A stretch of 64,000 nt of DNA from Arenibacter algicola (GCF_000733925.1 NZ_JPOO01000003.1:2046001-2110000); one strand, 5' to 3'; positions 1 to 9,702 are shown, numbered from the stretch's first letter. The notes: generated by a model not told the origin, from the sequence alone. Numbers and translations are program-made.

Positions 1-1
1 A

Positions 2-409
2 AAAAGGGTTCAGGAAATAAGTGGGAACAAACTCTTGGTAAGCACCAGTTATGGCGGTAATAAAATTCCCTCCTCAGAGGTTATTGCCGCCTCGGATTTT
101 GTGCTATTACATGGCAACGGGGTAAATGATCCAAAAAGAATAGAAGAGATGGTTGCATTGGTTAGACAATCCGAAAGTTATTCTGCCAAGCCCATACTAT
201 TCAATGAGGACGATCATTTTGATTTTGACAAGGAGTCCTATAATTTTCTCTCTGCCACAGAATCGTACACTTCATGGGGTTACTTCGATTTTAGAATGAA
301 AGGGGAGGATTATTCTGCAGGTTTTCAAAGTGTCCCAGTGGATTGGACTATTAGTTCAGATCGAAAAAAGGCTTTTTTCAACAAACTAAAAGAAATTACC
401 GGGTATTAA
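2..409 (+). CDS. 3' end of an unidentified protein (5' end outside window)
   Basis: The reading frame is open from base 2 to the stop at 409, so this is the C-terminal ~135 residues of a gene that starts before the window. The internal TTG at 35 is not a convincing start because the frame continues upstream of it without interruption. The visible part has alternating hydrophobic strands and helices, a segment PILFNEDDHFDF and an aromatic-rich stretch near residues SWGYFDFR. A Glu at the end of a strand followed by an aromatic tail recalls the end of a TIM-barrel glycoside hydrolase, but that is only a resemblance. No signal peptide can be judged. The gene is followed by a 139-bp spacer and an unrelated membrane protein. 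Confidence 0.6.
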   Translation, partial: KRVQEISGNKLLVSTSYGGNKIPSSEVIAASDFVLLHGNGVNDPKRIEEMVALVRQSESYSAKPILFNEDDHFDFDKESYNFLSATESYTSWGYFDFRMKGEDYSAGFQSVPVDWTISSDRKKAFFNKLKEITGY

Positions 410-548
410 CGAATCGTTATTTTACTGCTAGATCAGAAAAGCCATTTCCAAAAACAGCATGAATTTAGATAACACCAATAGGTCTTTATTACCCTGATAT
501 TAGGAATTGTCTATTTGAAGCATTGCCCACAGTTAATAACTTAAAAAA

Positions 549-1457
549 ATGACGGAGAAAATAGAAAAGAATTCCAAAGAAACGGAATTAAATAATACGG
601 CATGCAAAAACTGTAAAACTCAATTTAAGGGTAAATTTTGCCCCAATTGTGGCCAATCTGTCTATGAATTTGAAAAGCCATTTCGTTTTTTGATCGTTGA
701 TCTCGTAGGGAATATTTTCGCCTTCGATACTAGGTTATGGAAATCCATGTCATCCTTAATTTTTCGTCCAGGTAAATTTGTAGAGGAATATCTCAATGGC
801 CATAGGGCAAGGTATATGTCCCCCTTTAGGCTCTATATATTTGTAAGTTTCTTATTCTTTTTATTATTGTCTATTTATGCCGGAAGTCAAATTCAGATCA
901 GTGAAAAAGTCAGAAATGAAATAAATTTATCATTCAACGGTCAAATAGACTCACTTAATCCAGAGACCGATTCCCTAAAAACTAACGAAATAAATATTAG
1001 CGATAGATCTGTTAGCCCAAAGAAATTGACCAATGCCCTTTCAAAGGTTCTAAATAACCCCAAAATGTACATGGACAGTTTTCTTAAGTTTGTATCATGG
1101 TCCCTGTTTTTTCTTATGCCCGTTTACGCCTTCTTCCTATGGCTGTTATTTAGAAAAAGTAAAAAGTATTATTACAGCCATCTTGTCCTTGCCATTAATC
1201 AACATACTTTTGTTTTTCTCCTATTTGTACTTATAATTTGCTTTAAACTTATATTCCCAATTCGGGCATATTATCCCGAGAATTACCTAATAGCCTCCAT
1301 TCCTATTTACTTATTTTTCGGCAAATTACATCTCTATAAAAGGAGCTGGTCAAAAACTCTATTAAGAATGATTACCATTCTTATTTTTTATGGAATCGCA
1401 CTTTTCATAACCTTATTTATAACATGGAATTTTTGGATAAAAATGGAGTTACTATAA
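549..1457 (+). CDS. DUF3667 family membrane protein with N-terminal zinc ribbon
   Basis: A 302-residue protein of the DUF3667 type, common in Bacteroidetes and of unknown function. Residues ~20-37 carry two CxxC pairs (CKNC and CPNCG), a zinc-ribbon knuckle on the cytoplasmic side. The conserved block after it reads like the family core: a Phe/Asp-rich stretch, then RPGKFVEEYLNGHRARYMSP. Four or five hydrophobic segments follow (about residues 98-112, 180-200, 218-236, 245-256 and 270-295), with a polar loop at ~115-170. The ATG at 549 follows an A-rich leader. It stands alone between unrelated genes, so context gives no role. Confidence 0.85.
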   Translation: MTEKIEKNSKETELNNTACKNCKTQFKGKFCPNCGQSVYEFEKPFRFLIVDLVGNIFAFDTRLWKSMSSLIFRPGKFVEEYLNGHRARYMSPFRLYIFVSFLFFLLLSIYAGSQIQISEKVRNEINLSFNGQIDSLNPETDSLKTNEINISDRSVSPKKLTNALSKVLNNPKMYMDSFLKFVSWSLFFLMPVYAFFLWLLFRKSKKYYYSHLVLAINQHTFVFLLFVLIICFKLIFPIRAYYPENYLIASIPIYLFFGKLHLYKRSWSKTLLRMITILIFYGIALFITLFITWNFWIKMELL

Positions 1458-1524
1458 TAAGTATTTATTGTAGTTTATTAGTGACTTAGACTTTTATACC
1501 CAAATTGATGGAACACATATTAAA

Positions 1525-2238
1525 ATGAAAAAATTGAACTTCATCTTATTACTATTGATATTATTTTCATGGCATACGTACGCTCAAAATGAGATAGCAT
1601 CGAATTCAGATTACTTGAAGGACATTAAAGTAGAACTCACCAAAAAATGGCCCAACAATAGGACTATCAATTTGGTTTTTCACGGTCATTCGGTTCCAGC
1701 GGGCTATTTTAAGACCCCAATTGTCAACACCTTGGAATCCTACCCTTTTCTAGTGTTACAAACAATAAAGCAACACTACCCCTTTGCAGTAGTTAACATG
1801 ATTAATACTTCCATTGGCGGAGAGAATTCTGTTTGCGGGGCGGAACGATTTGAGCCCGAAGTCCTGATCCACAACCCAGATGTGCTTTTCTTGGATTATG
1901 CCTTAAACGATACCGGGATCGGACTGGAAAAGTCCTATGAGGCCTGGAACAATATGATCCAAAAAGCTTTGAAGAGAAACATTAAAATAATACTTTTAAC
2001 TCCCTCCCCTGACCAACGCATAAACATGTTGGAAGCAAATAATGTACTGGAACAGCATCAAAAACAAATTCAAAGCTTAGCAAAGGAAAATGGGATCGGC
2101 CTTGTGGATAGTTTCGAAATATTCAAAGAAAAAGCGATTGCTGGAGACAGTATTTCAAAATTTATGTCGCAAGTAAATCATCCAAATGCTGAAGGGCATA
2201 GACTCATTGCTGATGAGATCAACATGTATTTTGAATAA
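1525..2238 (+). CDS. secreted SGNH/GDSL-family hydrolase
   Basis: A 237-residue exported protein. Residues 1-20 form a signal peptide (MKKLNF, hydrophobic core, cleavage near YAQ-N). The SGNH blocks are visible: a variant block I (FHGHSVPAGY, with Ser in the GxS context), a Gly in NTSIGGENS, Asn in block III (YALNDTG) and the block V Asp-x-x-His equivalent near the C-terminus (VNHPNAEGHRLIA). The family contains esterases, lipases and carbohydrate acetylesterases. The substrate cannot be told from sequence, but periplasmic or outer-membrane deacylation of a glycan would be usual for a marine flavobacterium. No carbohydrate-utilisation genes adjoin it. Confidence 0.85.
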   Translation: MKKLNFILLLLILFSWHTYAQNEIASNSDYLKDIKVELTKKWPNNRTINLVFHGHSVPAGYFKTPIVNTLESYPFLVLQTIKQHYPFAVVNMINTSIGGENSVCGAERFEPEVLIHNPDVLFLDYALNDTGIGLEKSYEAWNNMIQKALKRNIKIILLTPSPDQRINMLEANNVLEQHQKQIQSLAKENGIGLVDSFEIFKEKAIAGDSISKFMSQVNHPNAEGHRLIADEINMYFE

Positions 2239-2331
2239 CAGGTAAAATACTTGAGTGGGCCTTCATATAGTTTGAAACAAAAAATAATACCCCTCCTGAA
2301 TGGAATACAGCACTAATAATTTGCTGAAAAA

Positions 2332-3855
2332 ATGAATTCACCAATAATTAATTCCTTTAACGTTATGACCAATAATCGAGATTCAGCACTGGAAATAAAA
2401 AAAGAACAGTTCAAAAATCTCGGTTATCAGCTAATAGATAAGATAGCTGGATTCTTGGACACAATTGATGAAAAACCTGTTACCCTGGGAGAGGGACCCC
2501 AAGCACTACAAAAAATACTGGGCGTTTCTTCCCTTCCGGACAACGGTAGTGACGCAAAAGATATTATTTCCAATGCCACCGATTTATTGATGGACCATTC
2601 CCTGCTCAACGGGCATCCAAAATTTATGGGCTATATTACCTCCTCCCCTACACCTATCGGCATGCTGGCCGATTTATTGGCGGCTTCGGTAAACCCCAAT
2701 GTGGGTGCACATATTTTGAGCCCCATGGCCACAGAAATTGAAAGGCAAACCGTACAATGGCTGGCTGAATTTATTGGGGTCGGGCCAGACTATGGCGGAA
2801 TATTGGTAAGTGGAGGCAACATGGCCAATTTTACTGCATTTTTAGCAGCGCGAACTGCCAAGGCCCCAAAAAACATAAAGGAAGACGGCCTGACCTCAAC
2901 TTCAAAAAAATTATTGATCTATTGTTCAAAAACTACACATACCTGGGTGGAAAAAGCAGCTATTCTTTTTGGCCATGGTTCAAAGTCTACCAGATGGATC
3001 CCAACCGACGCCTCCAATAAAATGGACAACGATCTCTTGGAAAAAGCCATAAAAAAGGATTTGAAAGATGGCCATCAACCATTTATGATTGTAGGAACTG
3101 CAGGAGATGTAAGTACAGGGGCTGTAGATAACCTAAACGGCATTGCATCTATATGTAAGACTTATAATTTATGGTTCCATATAGATGGGGCCTATGGCAT
3201 ACCTGCCGCTATTGTTCCAGAATTAAAACAAATGTTCCAAGGCATTAAAGAGGCAGATTCCTTAGCACTGGACCCGCATAAATGGCTCTATAGTCCCTTA
3301 GAAGCTGGGTGTACCCTGGTCAAAAACCCCAAACACCTTACAGACACCTATAGTTCGCATCCCGAATATTATAATTTTAGCAAAAACGAACAGGGAACAG
3401 CTCAGAATTTTTATGAATATGGACTTCAAAACTCACGTGGATTTAGAGCTTTAAAAGTTTGGATGGCATTAAAACAATTAGGAAGAAATGGATATTTAAA
3501 AATAATTCGAGAAGATATTGAACTGTCCCAATTACTTTTCCAATTGGCAGTAAATCATGAGGAATTGGAAGCTATAACCCAGAATTTGAGTATTACCACC
3601 CTGAGGTATGTGCCATTTGGTTACGGGGATAAATCCGATGGGAATGAAAAATATTTAAACACCTTAAATGAGGCCCTATTGGATAAGCTGCAACTAGGTG
3701 GCCAGGTATTTCTCTCCAACGCCATAGTAAATCATAAATATTGCTTACGCGGCTGTATTGTAAATTTTAGGACCTCTAAAAAAGACATAGAGGAAATCAT
3801 TGAAATAATAGTTAGGGAAGGAAAGGAAATGCATCAAAAATTAACCACAAAATAA
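2332..3855 (+). CDS. PLP-dependent group II amino-acid decarboxylase
   Basis: A 507-residue cytosolic protein of the pyridoxal-phosphate group II decarboxylase family (aromatic-L-amino-acid, glutamate, tyrosine and 2,4-diaminobutyrate decarboxylases). The family landmarks are clear: HPKFMGYITSSPTP near residue 100, the conserved GGILVSGGNMANF block, His in KTTHTWVEKA that stacks on PLP, Asp/Ala in FHIDGAYG, and the Schiff-base lysine K317 in DPHKWLY. Length is normal. The first ATG is used; a second in-frame ATG at 2365 would remove 11 residues. The substrate cannot be fixed by eye. Neighbours are unrelated single genes. Confidence 0.88.
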   Translation: MNSPIINSFNVMTNNRDSALEIKKEQFKNLGYQLIDKIAGFLDTIDEKPVTLGEGPQALQKILGVSSLPDNGSDAKDIISNATDLLMDHSLLNGHPKFMGYITSSPTPIGMLADLLAASVNPNVGAHILSPMATEIERQTVQWLAEFIGVGPDYGGILVSGGNMANFTAFLAARTAKAPKNIKEDGLTSTSKKLLIYCSKTTHTWVEKAAILFGHGSKSTRWIPTDASNKMDNDLLEKAIKKDLKDGHQPFMIVGTAGDVSTGAVDNLNGIASICKTYNLWFHIDGAYGIPAAIVPELKQMFQGIKEADSLALDPHKWLYSPLEAGCTLVKNPKHLTDTYSSHPEYYNFSKNEQGTAQNFYEYGLQNSRGFRALKVWMALKQLGRNGYLKIIREDIELSQLLFQLAVNHEELEAITQNLSITTLRYVPFGYGDKSDGNEKYLNTLNEALLDKLQLGGQVFLSNAIVNHKYCLRGCIVNFRTSKKDIEEIIEIIVREGKEMHQKLTTK

Positions 3856-3944
3856 GTTAAGATTGAATCAATGGGTTTGGTCCCAACCTAAATGGAAACT
3901 AAATTTAACTATCATTCAAACTGCATTCAAAAAAACCTAATTAA

Positions 3945-4292
3945 ATGACAGCAAAAGACAACCACATCAACTATGTAGAGCTCAAGGCCAAAGACCTTGA
4001 AAAAACTAAAAAATTCTACACTGCAGCCTTTAATTGGACCTTTACGGACTATGGCCCTACCTATATCGCCTTTTCGGATAGTGGATTGGAAGGAGGATTT
4101 GAAAAGACTGAAAATGAAATAGTGAACGGTGCCCTGGTAATTTTATATCACAAAAATCTTGTGTTCGTAAGGGATAAAATAATCGAGGCTGGTGGTGATA
4201 TTACCAAGGATATTTTTTCTTTTCCAGGAGGTCGTAGGTTCCATTTTAGTGACCCTTCCGGCAATGAGCTTGCAGTATGGTCGGATCAATAG
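3945..4292 (+). CDS. VOC-family (glyoxalase/bleomycin-resistance fold) protein
   Basis: A 115-residue single VOC module. It starts with INYVELKAKDLEKTKKFYT, the usual first beta-alpha unit, passes through a TDYGPTYIAFSD strand pair and ends in HFSDPSGNELAVWS, where the penultimate Glu is the customary metal ligand or substrate contact. The group is close to the small uncharacterised lactoylglutathione-lyase-like proteins of Bacteroidetes and probably acts as a dimer in the cytosol. There is no evidence for a particular substrate. It lies 89 bp after the decarboxylase and could be co-transcribed with it. Confidence 0.85.
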   Translation: MTAKDNHINYVELKAKDLEKTKKFYTAAFNWTFTDYGPTYIAFSDSGLEGGFEKTENEIVNGALVILYHKNLVFVRDKIIEAGGDITKDIFSFPGGRRFHFSDPSGNELAVWSDQ

Positions 4293-4464
4293 AGGTATCA
4301 TCGACATTCTATAACAACCGGTTACAAAAGGTCGATTCTAAGTAGATATGATTCCCCAACCTTGTTAATCCCCCAAAGTTTTCGCATATTTATATATGGG
4401 ATTTTTTAATCATTAAACAAGTTTCCAAAAATGATTCCATTTAACACGGCCTAAAGCCGACTTT

Positions 4465-5268
4465 ATGAATCCAGAAGCCATAAAAATATCGAGAATAACA
4501 AATAAGACCGTTTCTGAAAAGGACGGAAAATATTATTCTGTTTTTTGGATTCAGAACGGAGTAAAATCCCTTGAAATAGACAGGGTTTCCTACAATAATG
4601 TATCTAATTCAATTTTCTTTCTTCACCCTAGTATCAATTGGAAAATTTCAAAAGAAAATAGCACCACATCTTCCGGATATATACTGTACTTGTCTAAGGA
4701 AATACTGGACAATCCCTTATTGAGCAAACTACATATAAATGAAATCAGGCTTTTTACCACGGAGGAAATCCCCAAAATCAATTTATCCCCGGGTATTGAA
4801 AAAAGAATTCAGTCTATTTTGGAAATGCTTGATGAACTGATCGGTTCTGAACTGAACCATAAGGACGATGCCATAATTTCCCTCTTGAATACCATTTTTG
4901 TCTATTGTGATGGTCAGTGCAATATCAAATCCGTTATTTCGGAAAACGATGCAAAAAAGGCAATCGTCTATAAATTCAAAAAACTGGTGGACAAGTGGTT
5001 TGCCAAGTACCATAAAGTGAGTGACTATGCGGATCTGCTCAATGTTTCAGACAACTATTTAAATGAATGCATAAAAGAAACCATTGGTGTAAATGCCAAG
5101 GCGGTTATAACCGAGAAAAGAATAATGACTTCAAGGCACGCTTTAAAATTTACGGATAAGACCGTAAAAGAAATATGTTTTGAATTGGGCTTCTCCTCCC
5201 CTGATTATTTCAGCTATTTCTTTAAAAAGCACACTGGGGTCACTCCGTCTATGCTCAGACAGAACTAA
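4465..5268 (+). CDS. AraC-family transcriptional regulator
   Basis: A 267-residue regulator. The N-terminal ~160 residues form a beta-rich cupin-like sensing domain (FWIQNGVKSLEIDR, SIFFLHPSINW). The C-terminal ~100 residues hold the double helix-turn-helix: the first HTH in VSDYADLLNVSDNYLNECIK and the second in KTVKEICFELGFSSPDYFSY, followed by the family signature FFKKHTGVTPSMLR. It is followed at once by a cupin lipoprotein gene (88 bp downstream, same strand), a plausible but unproven target. No operator could be identified. Confidence 0.9.
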   Translation: MNPEAIKISRITNKTVSEKDGKYYSVFWIQNGVKSLEIDRVSYNNVSNSIFFLHPSINWKISKENSTTSSGYILYLSKEILDNPLLSKLHINEIRLFTTEEIPKINLSPGIEKRIQSILEMLDELIGSELNHKDDAIISLLNTIFVYCDGQCNIKSVISENDAKKAIVYKFKKLVDKWFAKYHKVSDYADLLNVSDNYLNECIKETIGVNAKAVITEKRIMTSRHALKFTDKTVKEICFELGFSSPDYFSYFFKKHTGVTPSMLRQN

Positions 5269-5355
5269 ATCCTATAAAATCTAAGGATTTACCCCGTTTT
5301 TCGCATTCCCTTGCGCTACCTAATATTGTAAGTTGCTACTACTAAAAACAATATT

Positions 5356-5901
5356 ATGGACAGGAAAAAATTTTTAAAGACAACAGGAGTAGGATTGGGA
5401 TTTGCGTTGGTCCCAGGATTGGTACAATGTCAATCATCAACTGGAGATGGCGACTATTCGGATAAATTGGTACCCAAGGTCATCAGGGACGAAGAAGGAA
5501 ATGCTTTAAATGTAATAGGGGATATACAAACACATAAACTTGTTGGTAGCGAAACTGGAAACCAGATTGTGGAATGGGTAGACAATGTTGAACCAGGGGT
5601 AGGTATACCTCCGCACATCCATACCCGCGAAGATGAAATCTTTAGAGTCATTAAAGGGCAGGTAGAAATAATGGTTGATGGAACCACCACAATTTTAAAT
5701 GAGGGCGATGTGGCCTTTGCCCCAAAAAACATCCCTCATTCCTGGACAGTTGTGGGTACGGAAAAGGCCAAAATGATTACCTCTGCCTTCCCTGCAGGGA
5801 TAGAACATATGTTCACTGAATTATCCCAATTACCACCTGGACCCCCAGACTTTCCGAAGGTTGCAGAGATATGTGCAAAACAGGGCATTACCTTTGTTTA
5901 A
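5356..5901 (+). CDS. cupin-domain lipoprotein
   Basis: A 181-residue protein with a Tat-like but single-arginine leader (MDRKKFLKTTG, hydrophobic core) ending in a possible lipobox LVQC around residue 25, so probably anchored on the periplasmic side. Residues ~75-145 form a single cupin: motif 1 has two His and a Glu in PPHIHTREDEIF and motif 2 has the His in APKNIPHSW, giving a 3-His/1-Glu metal site. The substrate is unknown. It lies directly after an AraC regulator, and a good intrinsic terminator follows at 5987-6029. Confidence 0.82.
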   Translation: MDRKKFLKTTGVGLGFALVPGLVQCQSSTGDGDYSDKLVPKVIRDEEGNALNVIGDIQTHKLVGSETGNQIVEWVDNVEPGVGIPPHIHTREDEIFRVIKGQVEIMVDGTTTILNEGDVAFAPKNIPHSWTVVGTEKAKMITSAFPAGIEHMFTELSQLPPGPPDFPKVAEICAKQGITFV

Positions 5902-5986
5902 TTTCAGAATAAAACAGAACTAAGGTCTATTAGCACCTTCTAAAAACACAAGCGCGAAGGGTTTAAAACCAAAATATTTTATTCAT

Positions 5987-6029
5987 AAAAACCGTAGTCA
6001 AGCAGCCCAAGGCGCGACTATGGTTTTTT
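5987..6029 (+). terminator. intrinsic terminator after the cupin gene
   Basis: AAAAACCGTAGTC (5987-5999) pairs with GACTATGGTTTTT (6016-6028) with a single G-T wobble, a 16-base loop and a run of T on the 3' side. It lies 86 bases past the cupin stop codon. Confidence 0.75.
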
Positions 6030-6502
6030 ACTTTTTGCCCACCTTGTCATTACCGCACATTAGCCATTTCCAATGAACATATAATGTATTGGAATGTCAG
6101 TGGAATTAAGAATTCTACTTAATTGGAAGAGTTGTTTTCAAGGCTCGATTGCCCACAATGGAAGCTCTGAATTTACCTAAATTCTACTTTACGGAAATTT
6201 GCCTAAGCTGCCCTAAAAATTCCGCACTGAGCCCAAAATAAGTTTGCCAAGTTAAAAGTGATTGAGAAAAACTTCTTAAACCTTACAAAATATTTAATAC
6301 GTTCCCCAACTTTGCACGCTAGATATTACGTACATTTAATAATCTATTTTTTACAATGGAAAATTGTTTCTTTTCCCATGACGCAGATACTACACCAATG
6401 TAGCCATGGCATTATTATGGGGATAATTTTACCCCAAACACAGTACTAATTACCACCCTTTCACCTTATTTTCAACTGGAGCAAATAAGATACAATTCAA
6501 TT
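6030..6502. other. non-coding stretch before dedA-like gene
   Basis: About 470 bases with no supported gene. A 63-codon frame at 6258-6449 has no recognisable sequence and unfavourable codon use. Small AT-rich imperfect palindromes are present (for example around 6073-6097, CCAAT...ATTGG). No remnant of a known gene was recognised. Confidence 0.5.
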
Positions 6503-7147
6503 ATGATGGACAGGTTAATCGAAATAATATTGCATACAGATGATGCACTTTTGGCCTTGGTGGCCGATAATGTTTTTAATGCCTATCTTCTACTTTTTTT
6601 TATAATCATGCTCGAGACCGGCCTTATATTCTTTCCATTTCTACCGGGGGACGGCCTTTTATTTTCCGCTGGAGTGGTAGCCGCCTCTACGAATTTAAAT
6701 ATTTGGATATTGCTGGTAATACTTATTATAGCCGCCATTATCGGAAACCATTTAAATTTTACCGCTGGAAAATATTTGGGCGAAAAGTTGGAACGAAGTA
6801 ATAATTATTTTCTAAAAAACTACTTGATGAAAAGCTTGCCCAAAGCACAGAAATTTTATGACAAACACGGGGGAAGAGCCATAATTATAGGTCGCTTTTT
6901 CCCGATCATTAGAACCTATATTCCTTTTTTGGCCGGTATGGTCTATATGGATCGCCGTTTATTCTTAAAAAATACCATTTTAGGTGCAGTATTATGGATA
7001 AGCCTTTTCTTATTAACAGGTTTTTTTGTCGGAGAAATTACTTGGGTCAAGAATAATTATGGACTAATCTTCCTATCCTTAATAATAATTACTACTGTGC
7101 CACTAGTATTTTCCTTATTATTAAGGAAGAAATCAAATTCTAATTAA
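6503..7147 (+). CDS. DedA-family (SNARE-associated) membrane protein
   Basis: A 214-residue polytopic inner-membrane protein of the DedA superfamily, whose members are lipid scramblase or flippase-like transporters needed for envelope homeostasis (undecaprenyl phosphate recycling in some members). Diagnostic segments are the re-entrant loop FLPGDGLLFSAG near residues 48-60 and GRFFPIIRTYIPFLAGM near residues 131-147, with the conserved Arg and Pro. About five hydrophobic segments are visible. ATGs at 6503 and 6506 are both possible starts. It is followed 15 bp later by an SRPBCC protein on the same strand, likely one transcript. Confidence 0.88.
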   Translation: MMDRLIEIILHTDDALLALVADNVFNAYLLLFFIIMLETGLIFFPFLPGDGLLFSAGVVAASTNLNIWILLVILIIAAIIGNHLNFTAGKYLGEKLERSNNYFLKNYLMKSLPKAQKFYDKHGGRAIIIGRFFPIIRTYIPFLAGMVYMDRRLFLKNTILGAVLWISLFLLTGFFVGEITWVKNNYGLIFLSLIIITTVPLVFSLLLRKKSNSN

Positions 7148-7162
7148 TTCAATTAAGTAAGC

Positions 7163-7618
7163 ATGGGATTTTATCAATTTAAAAAAACACAGGAAATCAA
7201 TGCCAGTTTGGAAGAAGTATGGAAATTTATTTCCGACCCCGCCAATCTAAAAAAAATAACCCCGGATTATATGGGCTTTGATATCATTTCAAACGATGTA
7301 CCATCCGAAATGTACGCCGGTATGATTATAAGCTACAAGGTTTCACCCTTGTTCGGAATAAAGACAACATGGGTAACCGAAATTACCCATTTAAAGGAAA
7401 ATAGTTATTTTGTGGACGAACAACGGGTTGGACCATACAAGATATGGCATCATCAGCATATGATACAGCCAATGGAAAAGGGGACCCTAATGACAGATAT
7501 TGTAAGCTACCAACCTCCTTTGGGACTCTTGGGGAGTGTTGCCAACACCCTTATTATAAAGGGAAAGCTTAACGAAATATTCGACTATAGGACCAAGGCA
7601 TTGGATGAAATATTTTAA
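7163..7618 (+). CDS. SRPBCC (START-like) family protein
   Basis: A 151-residue single-domain protein of the SRPBCC/polyketide-cyclase-like fold: an N-terminal strand and helix INASLEEVWKFISDPANL, a central antiparallel sheet and a long C-terminal helix (KGKLNEIFDYRTKALDEIF). Such proteins bind small hydrophobic ligands; this subgroup resembles CDP-paratose-epimerase-associated or ligand-binding-barrel proteins without a settled function. It sits 15 bp after the DedA gene, suggesting co-expression and possibly a lipid-related role (inference). Confidence 0.8.
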   Translation: MGFYQFKKTQEINASLEEVWKFISDPANLKKITPDYMGFDIISNDVPSEMYAGMIISYKVSPLFGIKTTWVTEITHLKENSYFVDEQRVGPYKIWHHQHMIQPMEKGTLMTDIVSYQPPLGLLGSVANTLIIKGKLNEIFDYRTKALDEIF

Positions 7619-7812
7619 AAAGTGTCTCTCACTTAATTATTGAATTAAGCTAAATTTGGGGTGTTCTGTCATCATAGTATTTGGCAAAGAAATCTTCGTC
7701 AAGACACCTTGAAATGGACTTTATTCACAACAAATTTGATTAAAGGGAAGCAACGCTCTTCTTCAATATAAATTATATCTTATTAATTATCAATATTTTA
7801 GGTTGTAAGCAA

Positions 7813-8436
7813 ATGAACGGAAAATCCACTATAAAAATCCAAGAAGGCAAAGTAGGAATGATCGGATACGGTATGTTATCCTCATTGGAGAGCCTCGAGG
7901 AAATTCTAGGTAGAAAATATGAAGATCCTATCTATTGGATACATCTTAGCGGTCTGCAGCGTGCATGGAATTTTGTAGCCCCCAATAACGATCCAAATTT
8001 TCCCGCAGAATATATAAACTATGAATCCTTTTATCTAAAAAATAACAGCGCCATACCTTACGAAAAGTCTATTTTTTTAAATATTATAGAGAATAAGGAC
8101 ATACGATTAAACTGTACTTTGTATTTCTTGACCCATGAGGAATTGGCATTGTTCGATCAATTTGAATTAGGGTATACTCGAATTGATGTAACGGATCGTG
8201 TTGAAGAATATAATTTTGAAAATGGCAAAGTCTATGCCTACAAGGCGCTGCCTGAATACGAGTATGATGACATTAATGACGGTGACAAAAGCATCATAGA
8301 AAAACGTTATTTAGATTTAGTATTGGCATCCTATGATAAATTGGGAAAAGAACACAAACTGGAATTTGAACAATCCACATTACCCCATGACCCCAAATTG
8401 GTGGCACCTGTAATACATAGGAAGATAAGGGAATAG
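7813..8436 (+). CDS. putative gamma-glutamylcyclotransferase-fold protein
   Basis: A 207-residue protein of uncertain identity. Near the N-terminus GMIGYGMLSS resembles the YGSL substrate loop of gamma-glutamylcyclotransferase-like proteins. Further on, LTHEELALFDQFELGYTRID matches the place where that family has its catalytic Glu and the xxYxR motif. Between them lies a long hydrophilic insert. No signal peptide. If the assignment is right it would act on gamma-glutamyl or related amides in the cytosol, but the match is by eye and weak in the middle. It stands alone on a 195-bp upstream spacer. Confidence 0.5.
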   Translation: MNGKSTIKIQEGKVGMIGYGMLSSLESLEEILGRKYEDPIYWIHLSGLQRAWNFVAPNNDPNFPAEYINYESFYLKNNSAIPYEKSIFLNIIENKDIRLNCTLYFLTHEELALFDQFELGYTRIDVTDRVEEYNFENGKVYAYKALPEYEYDDINDGDKSIIEKRYLDLVLASYDKLGKEHKLEFEQSTLPHDPKLVAPVIHRKIRE

Positions 8437-8709
8437 GGTTTACAGGATTACGAAACACCTATTCGTATACTTAAGAATAAGGAACGCTTATTTTAATTCC
8501 TATGTTGAGCATAAAATACTGCTTAGCAAACCATTACATATGGAATCATTCCGTTCTAACAGAATAATTTACGGCGCTGTTTTAATATGATATATTTAAA
8601 AAATAGCTACATTTAATAGGCTCTATTCTCTAACAAAAAAATTGGGCCAACTCCCTCCCTCAGTATTAGAGCATCTCCCTTTTTGAATTTTACATTTAAA
8701 CGTCATAAA

Positions 8710-9702
8710 ATGAAAAAAATGAAATTCGCCCTGTTAGGTGCAATGGTTTTTTTGGGTCTTATATTTATTGGCACTAGGCCATCCAATGGTCACTTTAGGG
8801 AGATAAAGGAAAGGACAATTACCAATCTCTATGATGCCTTTGGTAATAATCCGAAACTTACAAAAGACTTTGGATTCTCCTGTATCACAAATTATAGGGG
8901 CAAGACCATACTATTTGATGCTGGTGGGAATGCCGACATTTTCAAGGACAATATTTCCAAACTAAATATAGATTTATCCCAGATAGATATAGTGGTTGTC
9001 TCCCATGGACATTTTGATCATTTAAACGGACTTGATTATTTGTTAAAAATTAATCCAACAGTAAAAATCTATTTTCCATTTGATATTTTTTGGGGTGCCG
9101 ATGTAGCATTTGATGCTACAGGTCAAGAACCGCTAATAAAAGATTCCTTGCCAACGCGTATGCAGTATTTTGACGGAGGGGACACCAAATTCACCATTGA
9201 ACAAACTGGCAGATTTTGGAATTCTAACATGGAATACATAAAATCCTCCAAAGAAATTCTTCCAGGATTAACGTTAATTGTAACCAATTCATCCTATATG
9301 GGATATTTTTCTTGCTATCCTGGAAAAGGTTTTGTGGAAGGCGGATTCGACCAGGAAAAAGAGGCTTGTAAAAACACCAATCTTCCTGAATTGTCCTTGG
9401 CCTTGAAAACGGCAGATGGACAAGTGCTTATTGTTGGCTGTTCGCATACAGGGATAGAAAATATCCTTCAGAAAACACAAGAGGTAACCCAGGACAAAAT
9501 AAGTTTGGCCTATGGAGGCTTACATATGCTACCATTTAATAGAGAACAAACAACTAAACTGGTGAAAGTAATAAAGAATGAATTTAAGGTAGAAAAAATT
9601 GCCCCCGCACATTGTACAGGCCATCTCGCCTTTAAAATTTTGTCCAACTTTTATGGCGAAGACTATATTTACGCAGGTTTAGGCGAAACAATAGAGTATT
9701 AA
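8710..9702 (+). CDS. exported metallo-beta-lactamase-fold hydrolase, DHPPS-like
   Basis: The ATG at 8710 is preferred over an in-frame TTG at 8683, because it places a lysine-rich signal or anchor sequence (MKKMKFALLGAMVFLG) at the N-terminus; 330 residues. The metal-binding motif is SHGHFDHLNG (H99, H101, D103, H104). A later GCSHTGIENIL and the GGLHML loop are typical of the subgroup around archaeal dihydropteroate-synthase-like MBL proteins, which favour phosphorylated pterins or related phosphodiesters. Here the leader implies a periplasmic location. The substrate is unknown. The neighbours are convergent and unrelated. Confidence 0.82.
   Translation: MKKMKFALLGAMVFLGLIFIGTRPSNGHFREIKERTITNLYDAFGNNPKLTKDFGFSCITNYRGKTILFDAGGNADIFKDNISKLNIDLSQIDIVVVSHGHFDHLNGLDYLLKINPTVKIYFPFDIFWGADVAFDATGQEPLIKDSLPTRMQYFDGGDTKFTIEQTGRFWNSNMEYIKSSKEILPGLTLIVTNSSYMGYFSCYPGKGFVEGGFDQEKEACKNTNLPELSLALKTADGQVLIVGCSHTGIENILQKTQEVTQDKISLAYGGLHMLPFNREQTTKLVKVIKNEFKVEKIAPAHCTGHLAFKILSNFYGEDYIYAGLGETIEY

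Noticed and set aside
6258..6449. 63-codon frame in the 6.0-6.5 kb spacer
   Set aside because: No similarity recognised and no start context; treated as chance.
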